Assembly (NCBI GenBank): GCA_903862565.1
Contig: CAIOYU010000196.1
Location: forward strand, 1 to 39,680
DNA from: an uncultured Actinomycetes bacterium
Lineage (GTDB): Bacteria > Actinomycetota > Actinomycetes > Mycobacteriales > Mycobacteriaceae
DNA: 39,680 nt
Reading direction: 5' to 3'
Positions 1 through 10,108 of this stretch are shown in pieces. The first letter of the stretch is position 1; every line of letters starts with the position of its first letter. The position numbers and the translations under genes were made by a program. The notes beneath the pieces were generated by a model that saw only the letters and a program-made list of their open reading frames with translations, did no database searches and was not told the origin of the DNA.

Positions 1-83
1 GCGTCGAGAACATCATCGGGCGCAGCCCGGCCGGCGAGCCAGGCGTTGGCCCACACAGACAGTGAAACGCTCGGGCACCACAT
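1..83 (-). CDS. N-terminal fragment of a leftward gene (probable Rv1486c homologue)
   Basis: An open frame begins with ATG at 83-81 on the minus strand and runs off the left edge after 27 codons. It reads [20 protein letters not shown] and continues APDDVLD. In M. tuberculosis the gene divergent from the NfeD gene is the conserved hypothetical Rv1486c, and the reading is compatible with its N-terminus, though this rests on remembered synteny. A TACACT box lies 10 nt before the ATG, which would give a nearly leaderless transcript. Function is unknown and cannot be judged from 27 residues. Confidence 0.55.
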   Translation of the reverse strand, partial: MWCPSVSLSVWANAWLAGRAAPDDVLD

Positions 84-183
84 GATGCTGGAGAGTGTAA
101 TTGGTCGGCCGCCCGTCGGTCGCGGCGTCGCCGGACAGCCGCCAGGGCAGGTCCACGGACCGCTCGTGTCGGGGCGGTGCGCG

Positions 184-189
184 TATCGT
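184..189 (+). promoter_or_regulatory. Leaderless -10 box of the NfeD gene
   Basis: TATCGT fits the mycobacterial TANNNT -10 consensus and is separated by exactly 6 nt from the ATG at 196, so transcription would start at or next to the start codon. There is no Shine-Dalgarno sequence before this ATG. No convincing -35 is seen. Confidence 0.45.
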
Positions 190-195
190 GGTGCC

Positions 196-630
196 ATGCC
201 CGTGGCGCTGATCTGGCTGCTGTTCGCCCTGGGACTTGCCGCCTCCGAGGTGCTCACCGGTGACATGTTTCTGCTGATGCTCGGCGGCGGTGCGCTGGCG
301 GCAGCCGGTTCCAGTTGGCTGCTCGGCCCGCCGGTCTGGGCCGATGGCGCGGTCTTCCTGGTGGTGTCGGTCTTGCTGCTTGCGTTGGTGCGACCCGCGC
401 TGCGGCGTCGGCTGACCTCCGGGCAGGGTCTGCTCGAGCCGGTCAAGGCACTGGAGGGCAAGCACGCACTGGTCCTTCATCAGGTCACCCACGAGCACGG
501 CCAGGTGAAGCTCGACGGCGAGGTCTGGTCCGCCCGCGCCTACAACGAGGCTGACGTCTACGAACCCGGCGATCACGTGACGGTCATGCACATCGACGGC
601 GCTACCGCCGTCGTCTGGCACAATCCCTAA
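196..630 (+). CDS. NfeD-family membrane protein (short form, partner of SPFH protein)
   Basis: The 144-residue product has hydrophobic segments at about residues 3-20, 22-40 and 50-68, followed by a soluble C-terminal OB-fold-like domain ending in [13 protein letters not shown]. This is the layout of short NfeD proteins, which lack the N-terminal ClpP-like protease domain and are usually encoded beside an SPFH/stomatin gene. That is the case here: the next gene starts 9 nt downstream. The same frame is open from position 46, but the upstream residues look non-coding and the ATG at 196 has a leaderless -10 box, so this start was chosen. It corresponds to Rv1487 of M. tuberculosis. NfeD proteins are thought to assist SPFH scaffolds in membrane organisation; the precise role is unknown. 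Confidence 0.85.
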   Translation: MPVALIWLLFALGLAASEVLTGDMFLLMLGGGALAAAGSSWLLGPPVWADGAVFLVVSVLLLALVRPALRRRLTSGQGLLEPVKALEGKHALVLHQVTHEHGQVKLDGEVWSARAYNEADVYEPGDHVTVMHIDGATAVVWHNP

Positions 631-639
631 GGAGTCGAG

Positions 640-1794
640 ATGGACGGTGCCACAACAGGTTTGGTGGTATTGGCGGCGCTGGTGCTGTTCGCCGTCATCA
701 TCGTCGCGAAATCGGTTGCGCTGATCCCGCAGGCGGAGGCCGCGGTGATCGAACGACTCGGGCGGTACAGCAAGACGGTGTCCGGGCAGCTCACGTTGTT
801 GATCCCGTTCATCGACCGGATCCGCGCCCGGGTCGACCTGCGCGAGCGAGTCGTGTCGTTTCCGCCGCAACCGGTGATCACCGAGGACAACCTCACCGTC
901 AACATCGACACGGTGGTGTATTTCCAGGTCACCAACCCCCAGGCGGCCGTGTACCAGATCAGCAACTACATCGTCGGTGTCGAACAGTTGACCACCACCA
1001 CGCTGCGCAATGTCGTCGGCGGAATGACCCTCGAGCAGACGCTGACCAGCCGGGACAAGATCAACGCCCAGTTGCGTGGCGTGCTGGACGAGGCCACCGG
1101 GCGGTGGGGCCTGCGGGTGGCCCGGGTCGAGTTGCGCAGCATCGACCCGCCGCCGTCCATCCAGGACTCAATGGAAAAGCAGATGCGAGCCGACCGGGAG
1201 AAGCGGGCCATGATCCTGACCGCTGAAGGCACCCGCCAGGCGCAGATTCTGGCGGCCGAGGGCGGCAAACAGGCGGCCATCCTTGCTGCCGAAGGGGAAC
1301 GGCAGTCGCGCATACTGCGTGCGGAAGGTGAACGGGCCGCCCAGTATCTACAGGCGCAAGGCCAGGCCAAGGCGATCGAGAAGACCTTCGCTGCGATCAA
1401 AGCCGCCCGGCCGACTCCTGAACTGCTGGCATACCAGTATCTGCAGACCCTGCCGCAGATGGCCCAGGGCGAGGCCAACAAGGTCTGGATGATCCCCAAC
1501 GACTTCGGTTCGGCGCTGCAGGGCTTCGCGAAACTGCTGGGCGCGCCGGGCTCGGATGGCGTGTTCCGTTATGAGCCCTCTCCGATGGACTCGGTATCGT
1601 CTGCGCCCCAGGACGATTCCGAAGAGGTCGCCGACTGGTTCACCACCCAGACCGACCCCGCGATTGCCCAGGCGTTGGCCAATGCCGAGGCCGCGGCCCG
1701 GGCGCCGGTGTCCGCTGTCGAGCCCTCCGGGACAATCGGGTCCGGGGCGTTCGAGGCGAGCGCGATCGAAGCGCCGCCGACGGCCCAGAGTTAG
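640..1794 (+). CDS. SPFH/band-7 (stomatin-like) membrane-anchored protein
   Basis: The 384-residue protein has one N-terminal membrane segment (about 6-27), an SPFH domain (about 28-190) with the typical stretch LIPQAEAAVIERLGRYSKTV, and then a coiled coil of hendecads: ILTAEGTRQAQ, ILAAEGGKQAA, ILAAEGERQSR, ILRAEGERAAQ and a weaker fifth copy over residues 192-246. The tail is Ala/Pro rich. The ribosome site AAGGAG (629-634) overlaps the stop codon of the upstream NfeD gene, so the two are translationally linked. SPFH proteins form oligomeric membrane microdomain scaffolds; the orthologue is Rv1488. Its stop overlaps the stop of the convergent TVP38 gene by 4 bp (TTAG, 1791-1794), leaving no space for a terminator between them. 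Confidence 0.9.
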   Translation: MDGATTGLVVLAALVLFAVIIVAKSVALIPQAEAAVIERLGRYSKTVSGQLTLLIPFIDRIRARVDLRERVVSFPPQPVITEDNLTVNIDTVVYFQVTNPQAAVYQISNYIVGVEQLTTTTLRNVVGGMTLEQTLTSRDKINAQLRGVLDEATGRWGLRVARVELRSIDPPPSIQDSMEKQMRADREKRAMILTAEGTRQAQILAAEGGKQAAILAAEGERQSRILRAEGERAAQYLQAQGQAKAIEKTFAAIKAARPTPELLAYQYLQTLPQMAQGEANKVWMIPNDFGSALQGFAKLLGAPGSDGVFRYEPSPMDSVSSAPQDDSEEVADWFTTQTDPAIAQALANAEAAARAPVSAVEPSGTIGSGAFEASAIEAPPTAQS

Positions 1795-2507
1795 TCGCGC
1801 CGCGCCAACCGGGTCTCATAGATCAGCCCGGCGATGCCCAGGCTTGCCGTGCACACCGACACCAACACCAGCAGCGGGCTGACGTTGCCGGTCATGGCGT
1901 CGCCAAGGATGACCACCGCCAGCGTTCCGGGCACCACGCCCACCAGAGTGGCCAGGGTGTAGGGCAAGGCCTGGACCGCCGAGGCGCCGGCGGCATAGTT
2001 GAGCACCGAGAACGGGACAGCCGGAATCAGCCGCAGCGAGAGAACCGCCGGCCAGCCCCGTTCGCGAAGCCGGGTGTCGATCAACGCCACCCGGGGATGT
2101 CCCACCTCGCTGAGTTGCCACCCCAGCGACCGCACCGCAAGCAGAGCGATCAGCGCGCTCAGGGTGCTCGCGACAATGGCGATCGCCGATCCCAGCACGG
2201 GGCCGAACAGCAGGCCGGCGGCGAGCGTGAAGGCGGTGCGGGGAAACGGAAGTGCCGTCATGACCACATGAGCGCCCAGGAACGCCAGCGGAAACCAGGC
2301 CCCGAGGGAGGTGGACCAATCCCGCAGTTGCACCGCCGTCGGCATCGGCACCAGCAGCACCACCGCGACGACGATGACGGCCGCCGCTGCGGTCAGCATG
2401 ATGCGGGTGCGACTTACCTGCCGGGCAGTCGTGACGAGCGCCGAGCCCACGCTTCTGAGGGCACTCAGGACCGTCCGCGAGAAGGACCTCGAGAAGGGCG
2501 GCGGCAC
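1791..2507 (-). CDS. TVP38/TMEM64 (SNARE-associated, DedA-like) membrane protein
   Basis: The 238-residue protein is a multi-spanning membrane protein. The core stretch with FPRTAFTLAAGLLFGP and the following GSAIAIVASTLSALIALLAV is the re-entrant region of the TVP38/VTT family, followed by LRLIPAVPFSVLNYAAG, also typical. Family members are implicated in lipid scrambling or transport; the substrate here is unknown. The orthologue is Rv1491c. The frame extends upstream to 2744, but that part is low complexity and overlaps the mutA start. The GTG at 2507-2505 has a TAGCCT -10 box (2521-2516, minus strand) 8 nt upstream and fits the family length. An ATG at residue 37 of this frame is a less likely alternative. 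Confidence 0.85.
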   Translation of the reverse strand: MPPPFSRSFSRTVLSALRSVGSALVTTARQVSRTRIMLTAAAAVIVVAVVLLVPMPTAVQLRDWSTSLGAWFPLAFLGAHVVMTALPFPRTAFTLAAGLLFGPVLGSAIAIVASTLSALIALLAVRSLGWQLSEVGHPRVALIDTRLRERGWPAVLSLRLIPAVPFSVLNYAAGASAVQALPYTLATLVGVVPGTLAVVILGDAMTGNVSPLLVLVSVCTASLGIAGLIYETRLARRD

Positions 2508-2515
2508 GCTGTCCA

Positions 2516-2540
2516 AGGCTACGGGTCGATCCTCTAGCCT
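2516..2540. promoter_or_regulatory. Divergent promoter region between TVP38 gene and mutA
   Basis: Two TAGCCT hexamers lie on opposite strands, both matching TANNNT. The plus-strand copy at 2535-2540 points to mutA, giving a leader of about 65 nt. The minus-strand copy at 2521-2516 points to the TVP38 gene, 8 nt before its GTG. No clear -35 elements were found. Confidence 0.35.
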
Positions 2541-2610
2541 GAGGGGCAGGTGGCCCGCCGCGTCTGATACCGCGTCCGATGCGGGCCGCCGCCGACAACA
2601 GGAGTCGCCG

Positions 2611-4491
2611 GTGTCTCTGGCCGCAGAGCAGGACTTGGAAGGCGCGCGCACCCGGTGGCGCGGCGCCGTCGCCGACGTTTTGGTCAAGAGCGCACGGCGG
2701 GACCGTGACTCCTTACCTGTCGAACCTGAACGGCTCCTGGACACTGCGACCTATGAGGGCTTCCCGGTGCGGGCCCTCTACACCGCACTCGACGCCCTCC
2801 CGGAAGCACCGCTGCCGGGGCACTGGCCGTTCATCCGCGGCGGCGACCGGGACCGGGACATGCTTTCCGGCTGGAAGGTGGCCGAGGAGTTCGGCCGGGG
2901 CCCGGCGTCCGGCCGGGTCGACCCCCGAGCCGTCAACGCCGAAGTGCTTGCCGCCCTTGTCGACGGGGTGAGCGCGTTGGTCCTGCGGGTCGGCACCGAC
3001 GGCCTGGCCGCCGCGGACATACCCCGCGCGTTGGAGGGTGTCTACCTGGAACTCGCTCCGGTGTCGCTGGATGCCGGCGCCGACTTCCGGACTGCCGCGG
3101 AGTCGCTGCTGGAACTGGTCGCCGGTGCGAGTGAGAGCACCGCAGGCGGCATTGTGATCGATCTGGGTGCCGACCCGCTGACCGCGCCACTTGGCGATTT
3201 TTCTGGCCGGAACCTCGCTGCCCCGACTGTCGATGACGTCATTGCCACAGCCGCGGTCGCGGCCCGCCGGGTCGGCGTCCGGACGGTCACCGTCGACGGT
3301 CCGGCGTTTCACAACCGCGGGGCCAGTGCCGGTTGGGAACTCGCCGGTGTCGTCGCCGCAGGTGCGGAGTACCTGCGACTGCTGGCCGGAGCCGGCATGA
3401 GCGCCGCTGATGCGTTGCGGCAGATCAGCTTCCGGCTCGTGGCCGACGACGATCAGTTCATGACGATCGCGAAATTCCGGGCGGCCCGATTGCTGTGGGC
3501 CCGGGTTGCCGAGGTGCTGGGCGATCCCGACGGCGGCGCAGTGCGCCTGCACGCCGTGACCTCGCTGCCCATGATGACCCAACGCGATCCCTGGGTGAAC
3601 ATGCTGCGCACCACGATTGCCGCGTTCGGCGCCGGAGTCGGAGGAGCGGACACCGTCGAAGTCCTCCCGTTCGACGTGGCCATCCCGGGCGGCTATCCGG
3701 GCGTGCGGTCCGGGTTCGCCCGCCGGATCGCCCGCAACACCCAGCTGCTGCTCCTCGAAGAGTCGCACATCGGCCGGGTGCGCGACGCGGCCGGAGGGTC
3801 CTGGTACGTCGAGGACCTGACTGAAGCCCTTGCCGAGCAGGCCTGGTCGCACTTCCAGCAGATCGAGGCCCGCGGTGGATTCCCCGCCGCTCACGATCTC
3901 GTCATCGAACAGATCGAGGACGTTCGGAGTCGCCGTGCGGCGGATGTCGCGCATCGCCGCACCTCCATCACCGGGGTCAACGAATTCCCGAATCTGGGTG
4001 AACCGGCTCTGCCGCCAGCGGATTCACCGCCGAATGTGGAGCGCTACGCCCACGCATTCGAGGCGCTCCGCAACAGGTCGGATGCCCATCTGGAGCGCAC
4101 CGGCGCCCGTCCACGAATGCTGCTGCTACCACTAGGGCCGTTGGCGGAGAACAACATTCGGGCCACCTTCGCGGCGAACCTACTGGCCTCCGGCGGTATC
4201 GAGGCCAGCAATCCCGGCACCGTCGAAGCAACCGGTGTTTCCGGCGTGATCGCGGGCACCACCGCTGCAGTCGTCTGCGGCACCGACGCCCGGTACGCCG
4301 CGGAACTCCCCGGCATCGTGACCGCCGCCCGCGCGGCGGGATGCACTCACGTGTACCTGGCCGGCCCAGAGAAAGCCGTCGCGGCTGCGCTTGCCGGCGC
4401 ACCCGCGGACGCCCGGCCGGACGGTTATCTGAGCGCCACAATCGATGCGGTCGAAGCGCTTTCGGGCCTACTCGACCGATTGGGAGCGTGA
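2611..4491 (+). CDS. mutA: Methylmalonyl-CoA mutase, small (beta) subunit
   Basis: The small subunit of the adenosylcobalamin-dependent mutase, which with MutB interconverts succinyl-CoA and (R)-methylmalonyl-CoA in propionate metabolism. The 626-residue product has the TIM-barrel half (for example the [22 protein letters not shown] stretch, whose counterpart in MutB is [17 protein letters not shown]) and a Rossmann-like C-terminal half. That half lacks the DxHxxG cobalamin-ligand motif, as expected for the non-catalytic subunit. The frame is open from 2311, but the GTG at 2611 is preceded by AGGAG (2600-2604) at good spacing, and the length is close to that of M. tuberculosis MutA. The stop overlaps or abuts the start of mutB, so the two are co-translated. 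Confidence 0.95.
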   Translation: MSLAAEQDLEGARTRWRGAVADVLVKSARRDRDSLPVEPERLLDTATYEGFPVRALYTALDALPEAPLPGHWPFIRGGDRDRDMLSGWKVAEEFGRGPASGRVDPRAVNAEVLAALVDGVSALVLRVGTDGLAAADIPRALEGVYLELAPVSLDAGADFRTAAESLLELVAGASESTAGGIVIDLGADPLTAPLGDFSGRNLAAPTVDDVIATAAVAARRVGVRTVTVDGPAFHNRGASAGWELAGVVAAGAEYLRLLAGAGMSAADALRQISFRLVADDDQFMTIAKFRAARLLWARVAEVLGDPDGGAVRLHAVTSLPMMTQRDPWVNMLRTTIAAFGAGVGGADTVEVLPFDVAIPGGYPGVRSGFARRIARNTQLLLLEESHIGRVRDAAGGSWYVEDLTEALAEQAWSHFQQIEARGGFPAAHDLVIEQIEDVRSRRAADVAHRRTSITGVNEFPNLGEPALPPADSPPNVERYAHAFEALRNRSDAHLERTGARPRMLLLPLGPLAENNIRATFAANLLASGGIEASNPGTVEATGVSGVIAGTTAAVVCGTDARYAAELPGIVTAARAAGCTHVYLAGPEKAVAAALAGAPADARPDGYLSATIDAVEALSGLLDRLGA

Positions 4492-4496
4492 CCGAG

Positions 4497-6720
<2,224 letters not shown>

Positions 6721-6728
<8 letters not shown>

Positions 6729-6772
6729 GGACGTGAGTTGAGGACTCGAGTCGAGGACTTGAGCTGATGGGA
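6721..6772 (+). repeat. Four-unit 13-bp tandem repeat across the mutB-meaB junction
   Basis: Units: TGAGTTGAGGACG (6721-6733), TGAGTTGAGGACT (6734-6746), CGAGTCGAGGACT (6747-6759) and a degenerate TGAGCTGATGGGA (6760-6772). The first unit contains the mutB stop (6726-6728) and the last contains the meaB ATG (6767-6769). Each of the first three carries a Shine-Dalgarno-like GAGGA, the third at 9-nt spacing from the ATG. In M. tuberculosis mazEF4 occupies this junction. Confidence 0.85.
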
Positions 6773-7750
6773 GACAACGCCATTCACGGGCTGGCCGAAT
6801 CGCTTCGCCGTGGCGACAGGACTGCGCTGGCGCGGGCGATCACGCTCGTCGAATCGACCCGCGCCGACCACCGCGAGCAGGCACAGCGCCTGCTGATGGA
6901 GCTGATGCCCTGTGCCGGTTCGGCCATGCATGTGGGCATCACCGGTGTGCCCGGGGTGGGCAAGTCGACCACCATCGAGGCGCTGGGGATGTACCTCATC
7001 GAGCAGGGACACCGGGTTGCGGTGCTGGCGGTCGACCCGTCGTCCACCCGCACCGGTGGCTCGATCCTGGGGGACAAGACCCGGATGGCCCGGCTGGCGG
7101 TGCACCCGCAGGCCTACATCCGGCCGTCACCCACGTCGGGAACCCTCGGCGGTGTCGCCAGGGCGACCCGCGAGACGATCGTTCTTCTGGAGGCCGCCGG
7201 GTTCGACATCGTGTTGGTGGAGACCGTCGGGGTGGGACAGTCCGAGGTGGCGGTTGCCAACATGGTCGACACCTTCGTCTTTCTCACCCTGGCCCGCACC
7301 GGTGACGAGCTTCAGGGCATCAAGAAGGGCGTGCTGGAACTGGCGGACATCGTGGTCGTCAACAAAGCCGACGGCGAACACGCGATCGAGTCCAAGGCTG
7401 CGGCACGTGAGCTCGTCGCCGCGATCCGATTGATCTATCCGCGGGAAACCCTCTGGCGGCCACCGGTCTTGACGATGAGCGCGCGCGAGGGAACCGGGCT
7501 GACCGAGTTGTGGGACACCGTCCTGCGGCATCGGGATGTCCTCGTCGCAGCGGGGGAGTTCGACGCCCGCCGCCGGGCCCAGCAGGTCGAATGGACCTGG
7601 TCGATGGTGCGTGACGCCGTCCTGGACCGGGTGCACAATCACCCTGCGGTCAAGGACGTCCGGCTGGAGGTCGAACGGCAGGTCCGCGACGGCGAAATCA
7701 CCCCCGCCCTTGCTGCCCAACGGATTCTGGACGCCGCCGGCCGCTCCTAG
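6767..7750 (+). CDS. meaB: MeaB-type GTPase chaperone of methylmalonyl-CoA mutase
   Basis: A 327-residue G3E-family P-loop GTPase (ArgK/MMAA type) that gates cobalamin loading of the mutase and protects it from inactivation. The P-loop GVPGVGKST is at residues 60-68. It is followed by [18 protein letters not shown], the VGVGQSEV switch stretch and the NKADG base-recognition motif. The C-terminal region with [16 protein letters not shown] matches the dimerisation arm of the family. The length is close to that of Rv1496. The start ATG is set by the GAGGA site inside the upstream tandem repeat. It probably belongs to the mutA-mutB transcription unit, with a 38-nt gap. Confidence 0.95.
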   Translation: MGDNAIHGLAESLRRGDRTALARAITLVESTRADHREQAQRLLMELMPCAGSAMHVGITGVPGVGKSTTIEALGMYLIEQGHRVAVLAVDPSSTRTGGSILGDKTRMARLAVHPQAYIRPSPTSGTLGGVARATRETIVLLEAAGFDIVLVETVGVGQSEVAVANMVDTFVFLTLARTGDELQGIKKGVLELADIVVVNKADGEHAIESKAAARELVAAIRLIYPRETLWRPPVLTMSAREGTGLTELWDTVLRHRDVLVAAGEFDARRRAQQVEWTWSMVRDAVLDRVHNHPAVKDVRLEVERQVRDGEITPALAAQRILDAAGRS

Positions 7751-7793
7751 TTAACAGATTGGCAAATTAGCTGTGCCCGCTGTGGGCTGTGGT

Positions 7794-7799
7794 TACTGT
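7794..7799 (+). promoter_or_regulatory. Leaderless -10 box of lipL
   Basis: TACTGT fits TANNNT and lies exactly 6 nt before the ATG at 7806, predicting a leaderless mRNA. No Shine-Dalgarno precedes this ATG, and this supports it over an in-frame GTG at 7773. Confidence 0.5.
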
Positions 7800-7805
7800 C
7801 GAAGT

Positions 7806-9077
7806 ATGAGCCAGGGAACACCTGGAAATCGGAAGTCGGGCCTGCCCCGCGGGGTGCAGGGTGAAGCCGACCCGAGCTTCGCGTGTGCCGTGCGCGGATT
7901 CGCGAACATGTTTCCTCATCCGCGGTTCGGCGGCGGGGCGTTGGCCGTCTATCTCGACGGTCAACCCGTCGTCGACGTATGGACGGGTTGGTTGGACCGG
8001 CGCGGCAGGAACCACTGGGGAGCCGACACCGCGCCCATGGTGTTCTCGGCGACCAAGGGAGTGGCCTCCACCGTCATCCACCGACTGGCCGACCGCGGAC
8101 TGATCGACTACGACGTGCCGGTCGCCCGGTACTGGCCGGAGTTTGGCGCCAACGGCAAAGCCGAGATCACCGTCCGCGACGTCATGCGGCACCGCGCCGG
8201 CCTGTCCCACCTGGGCGGGGTGCGCAGACGTGAACTGCTGGACCACCACCACATGGAGGAGCGGATTGCGGCGGCGCCGGTCGGACGCCACTTCGGCAAG
8301 TCCGCCTACCACGCGCTGACCTACGGGTGGCTGCTGTCCGGCCTGGCCCGGTACGTCACCGGCAAGGGGATGCGGGAACTGATCCGCATCGAAGTCGCCG
8401 AACCGCTCGACACCGACGGAATCCACCTCGGTCGTCCCCCCGCCGGAGCGCCGACCCACATCGCCAAAATCATCGGCCCGCAGTTCAACATCCCCAATCC
8501 GGTGTTCAACGCCGTCGCTCCGGCGGTGGCGGCGCTGGAGGTGTCGGCGGCGTTCGGCTCGATGTACTTCCCGGGAATGCGGACCGTCGTCCAGCGCGAT
8601 ATCCCACTGCTCGACACCGAACTGCCCTCGGCGAACGGAGTCGCCACGGCGCGGGCGCTGGCCAGGATGTACGGCGCCATCGCCAATGGCGGCGTGATCG
8701 ACGGGACGCGGTATCTGTCGGCGGAGCGCGTCGCGATGCTGACCGGTCGCCGTGACCTGCGCCCGGACCGCAACCTGATCATGCCGCTGGCGTTCCACCT
8801 CGGCTATCACGGTCTGCCGGTGCCCGGTGTTCTGCCCGGATTCGGCCACGTCGGTCTCGGCGGATGCTTCGGCTGGGCCATCCCGGAGTCCGGTCTGGCG
8901 TTCTCGCTGGTGCACAACCGGCTGCTGACGCCGTTCCTGGTGTCCGACCAGACCGGATTCATCGGAACCGCGGCGCTGGTCCGGCTCGGTGCGGCGGAGG
9001 CCCGCAAGCATGGTTTCGCGCCGGTCACGGAGTTCGGGTCGACCTTCGGTTCTATTCCCGCTGCTGCCGCCGGCTGA
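7806..9077 (+). CDS. lipL: Serine beta-lactamase-like esterase/lipase (LipL type)
   Basis: A 423-residue member of the class C beta-lactamase / family VIII esterase fold. The nucleophile motif SATK is at residues 81-84 (SxxK). A tyrosine motif begins at Tyr168 (YHALTYGWLL), and GHVGLGGCFGW supplies the third HxG-type motif near the C-terminus. No signal peptide is visible. The orthologue by position is Rv1497 (lipL), reported as a lipolytic enzyme. The physiological substrate is unknown. The start at 7806 is chosen because of the leaderless -10 box; GTG 7773 would add 11 poorly conserved-looking residues. It marks the last gene of the conserved left block before the lipid cassette. Confidence 0.88.
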   Translation: MSQGTPGNRKSGLPRGVQGEADPSFACAVRGFANMFPHPRFGGGALAVYLDGQPVVDVWTGWLDRRGRNHWGADTAPMVFSATKGVASTVIHRLADRGLIDYDVPVARYWPEFGANGKAEITVRDVMRHRAGLSHLGGVRRRELLDHHHMEERIAAAPVGRHFGKSAYHALTYGWLLSGLARYVTGKGMRELIRIEVAEPLDTDGIHLGRPPAGAPTHIAKIIGPQFNIPNPVFNAVAPAVAALEVSAAFGSMYFPGMRTVVQRDIPLLDTELPSANGVATARALARMYGAIANGGVIDGTRYLSAERVAMLTGRRDLRPDRNLIMPLAFHLGYHGLPVPGVLPGFGHVGLGGCFGWAIPESGLAFSLVHNRLLTPFLVSDQTGFIGTAALVRLGAAEARKHGFAPVTEFGSTFGSIPAAAAG

Positions 9078-9193
9078 CGTCGCTGCCGCTGCCGTGCGCC
9101 CGCCGGCGCGCTGCGTCGTGGGCGTTCTGCTCTGCGCGAAACATGCCCCCACCTGCTAAAAGGCGACGTCAGGGGTGTCTCGTTGACTGACGG

Positions 9194-9211
9194 CACCCCG
9201 GTTCGCCGGTG
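9194..9211 (+). terminator. UUCG hairpin downstream of lipL
   Basis: CACCCCGGTTCGCCGGTG can fold into a GC-rich stem with a UUCG tetraloop and one bulged C. It lies 117 nt after lipL and has no T-run. It could be a mycobacterial U-less terminator or simply an RNA hairpin. Confidence 0.25.
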
Positions 9212-9385
9212 ACGTAGCTAACACAGCAACGGCCGTCAAAGAAGTACGTTATCGAACGTTAATGGGGTTTCGGTGGGTCCCAGATCCGACTTCTGGCTCT
9301 TTTATCAGGGAAACTATAAGTGGCAATAATAATCTTAGGAAAAATTCCGCAATGGATTTGCTGGACAATTCTATTGGCGCGTTTA

Positions 9386-9408
9386 AGGACAACTAATAAT
9401 TGTGTCCT
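9386..9408. repeat. Inverted repeat in the AT-rich region
   Basis: Arms AGGACA and TGTCCT are perfectly complementary and flank the 11-nt AT-rich spacer ACTAATAATTG. It could be a regulator-binding site or a chance structure. Confidence 0.3.
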
Positions 9409-9861
9409 GCGAATTGATGGGGACTGTTCCGCCGGCATGATCCTGTGCGCCGGCTGTCCGGCCGATATGGTTGCCTGTCGGTCTCGTGTTTGGCAGAAGT
9501 ACCTGTTCAAAGGGATTTTTGCCACCTCCATTTGCCTTAGCAGTTGTTCGCTGGGACGACCGGGCCGGCACCGGTACCCACATCGGTTCGGCGGTCTCGC
9601 GACCCGTCCCGGGGCGGGTATTCCGGTGTCGTCGGGCCTGAAGTTCAGGCGCATTGTGTTTAAGAAAAAGACGTTTGCTGGAGTGATTAATGGGCTAATT
9701 CGGCCCGCGACACGCCCAGCGAAGTCGCCACCGAGCGTCCCGACGGTGTTCACGGTGGGCCGAATCCGGGCTGTGGCGCCGGCATCAGGCCGATTTAATG
9801 GCCAGTTCACGATAGATTTCGGGATGTGACGCTGCTACCGGGATGGCCCGGATTCAGCGCC

Positions 9862-9879
9862 CTGAGACCTAGGTCTCAG
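9862..9879. promoter_or_regulatory. 18-bp perfect palindrome, candidate operator
   Basis: CTGAGACCTAGGTCTCAG is identical to its reverse complement over all 18 bases and stops being symmetrical immediately outside. It lies about 108 bp upstream of the TAAGCT -10 box and 230 bp upstream of the pks start codon. This size and symmetry suit a dimeric TetR- or GntR-type regulator, but no regulator gene is present in the window. Confidence 0.45.
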
Positions 9880-9986
9880 CTAACAAAACCGGCCCCGCTC
9901 TGGCCTAAACGCAGAAGGCGCGATAACGTTCGCTCATGACGTTTTCCGACAAAGCGATTTTCCTCGCGTTAATGTCGAAAATCGGC

Positions 9987-9992
9987 TAAGCT
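9987..9992 (+). promoter_or_regulatory. Probable -10 box of the pks operon
   Basis: TAAGCT matches TANNNT and would start transcription near 9999, leaving a leader of about 110 nt before the GTG at 10109. The -35 region is not convincing. The ribosome site AAGGA (10098-10102) lies 6 nt before the GTG. Confidence 0.35.
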
Positions 9993-10108
9993 AAACCCCA
10001 ACGCTGGCAACTTCTCAGCGACGTCGACGCCACCAACGGTCCGTCCCGTGAAGTTCCTGCAGCGGGGACACACCCGCTGAGCATCTGACGAACGATGAAG
10101 GACGAGCT

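Larger units (their letters stand above)
9078..10108. other. AT-richer intergenic region upstream of the polyketide synthase
   Basis: About 1 kb without a convincing gene. The segment from about 9250 to 9990 is clearly richer in A and T than its surroundings, with stretches such as GGCAATAATAATCTTAGG, AACTAATAATTG and TTTAAGAAAAAGACG. Open frames exist on both strands (9320-9829 plus, 9259-9810 minus), but their translations are rich in Cys, Arg and Pro, lack domain-like patterns and have no ribosome sites. The region holds a UUCG hairpin, a 23-bp inverted repeat, an 18-bp palindrome and the probable pks promoter. Such AT-rich regulatory DNA before envelope-lipid genes is the kind bound by the mycobacterial xenogeneic silencer Lsr2; that link is inference. 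Confidence 0.6.

Noticed and set aside
9259-9810. Possible 183-residue gene on the minus strand of the same region
   Set aside because: Same reasons; the frame probably stays open by chance.
9320-9829. Possible 169-residue gene in the AT-rich region
   Set aside because: No ribosome site, no domain-like sequence, odd Cys/Arg/Pro content, and an equally long open frame on the opposite strand.
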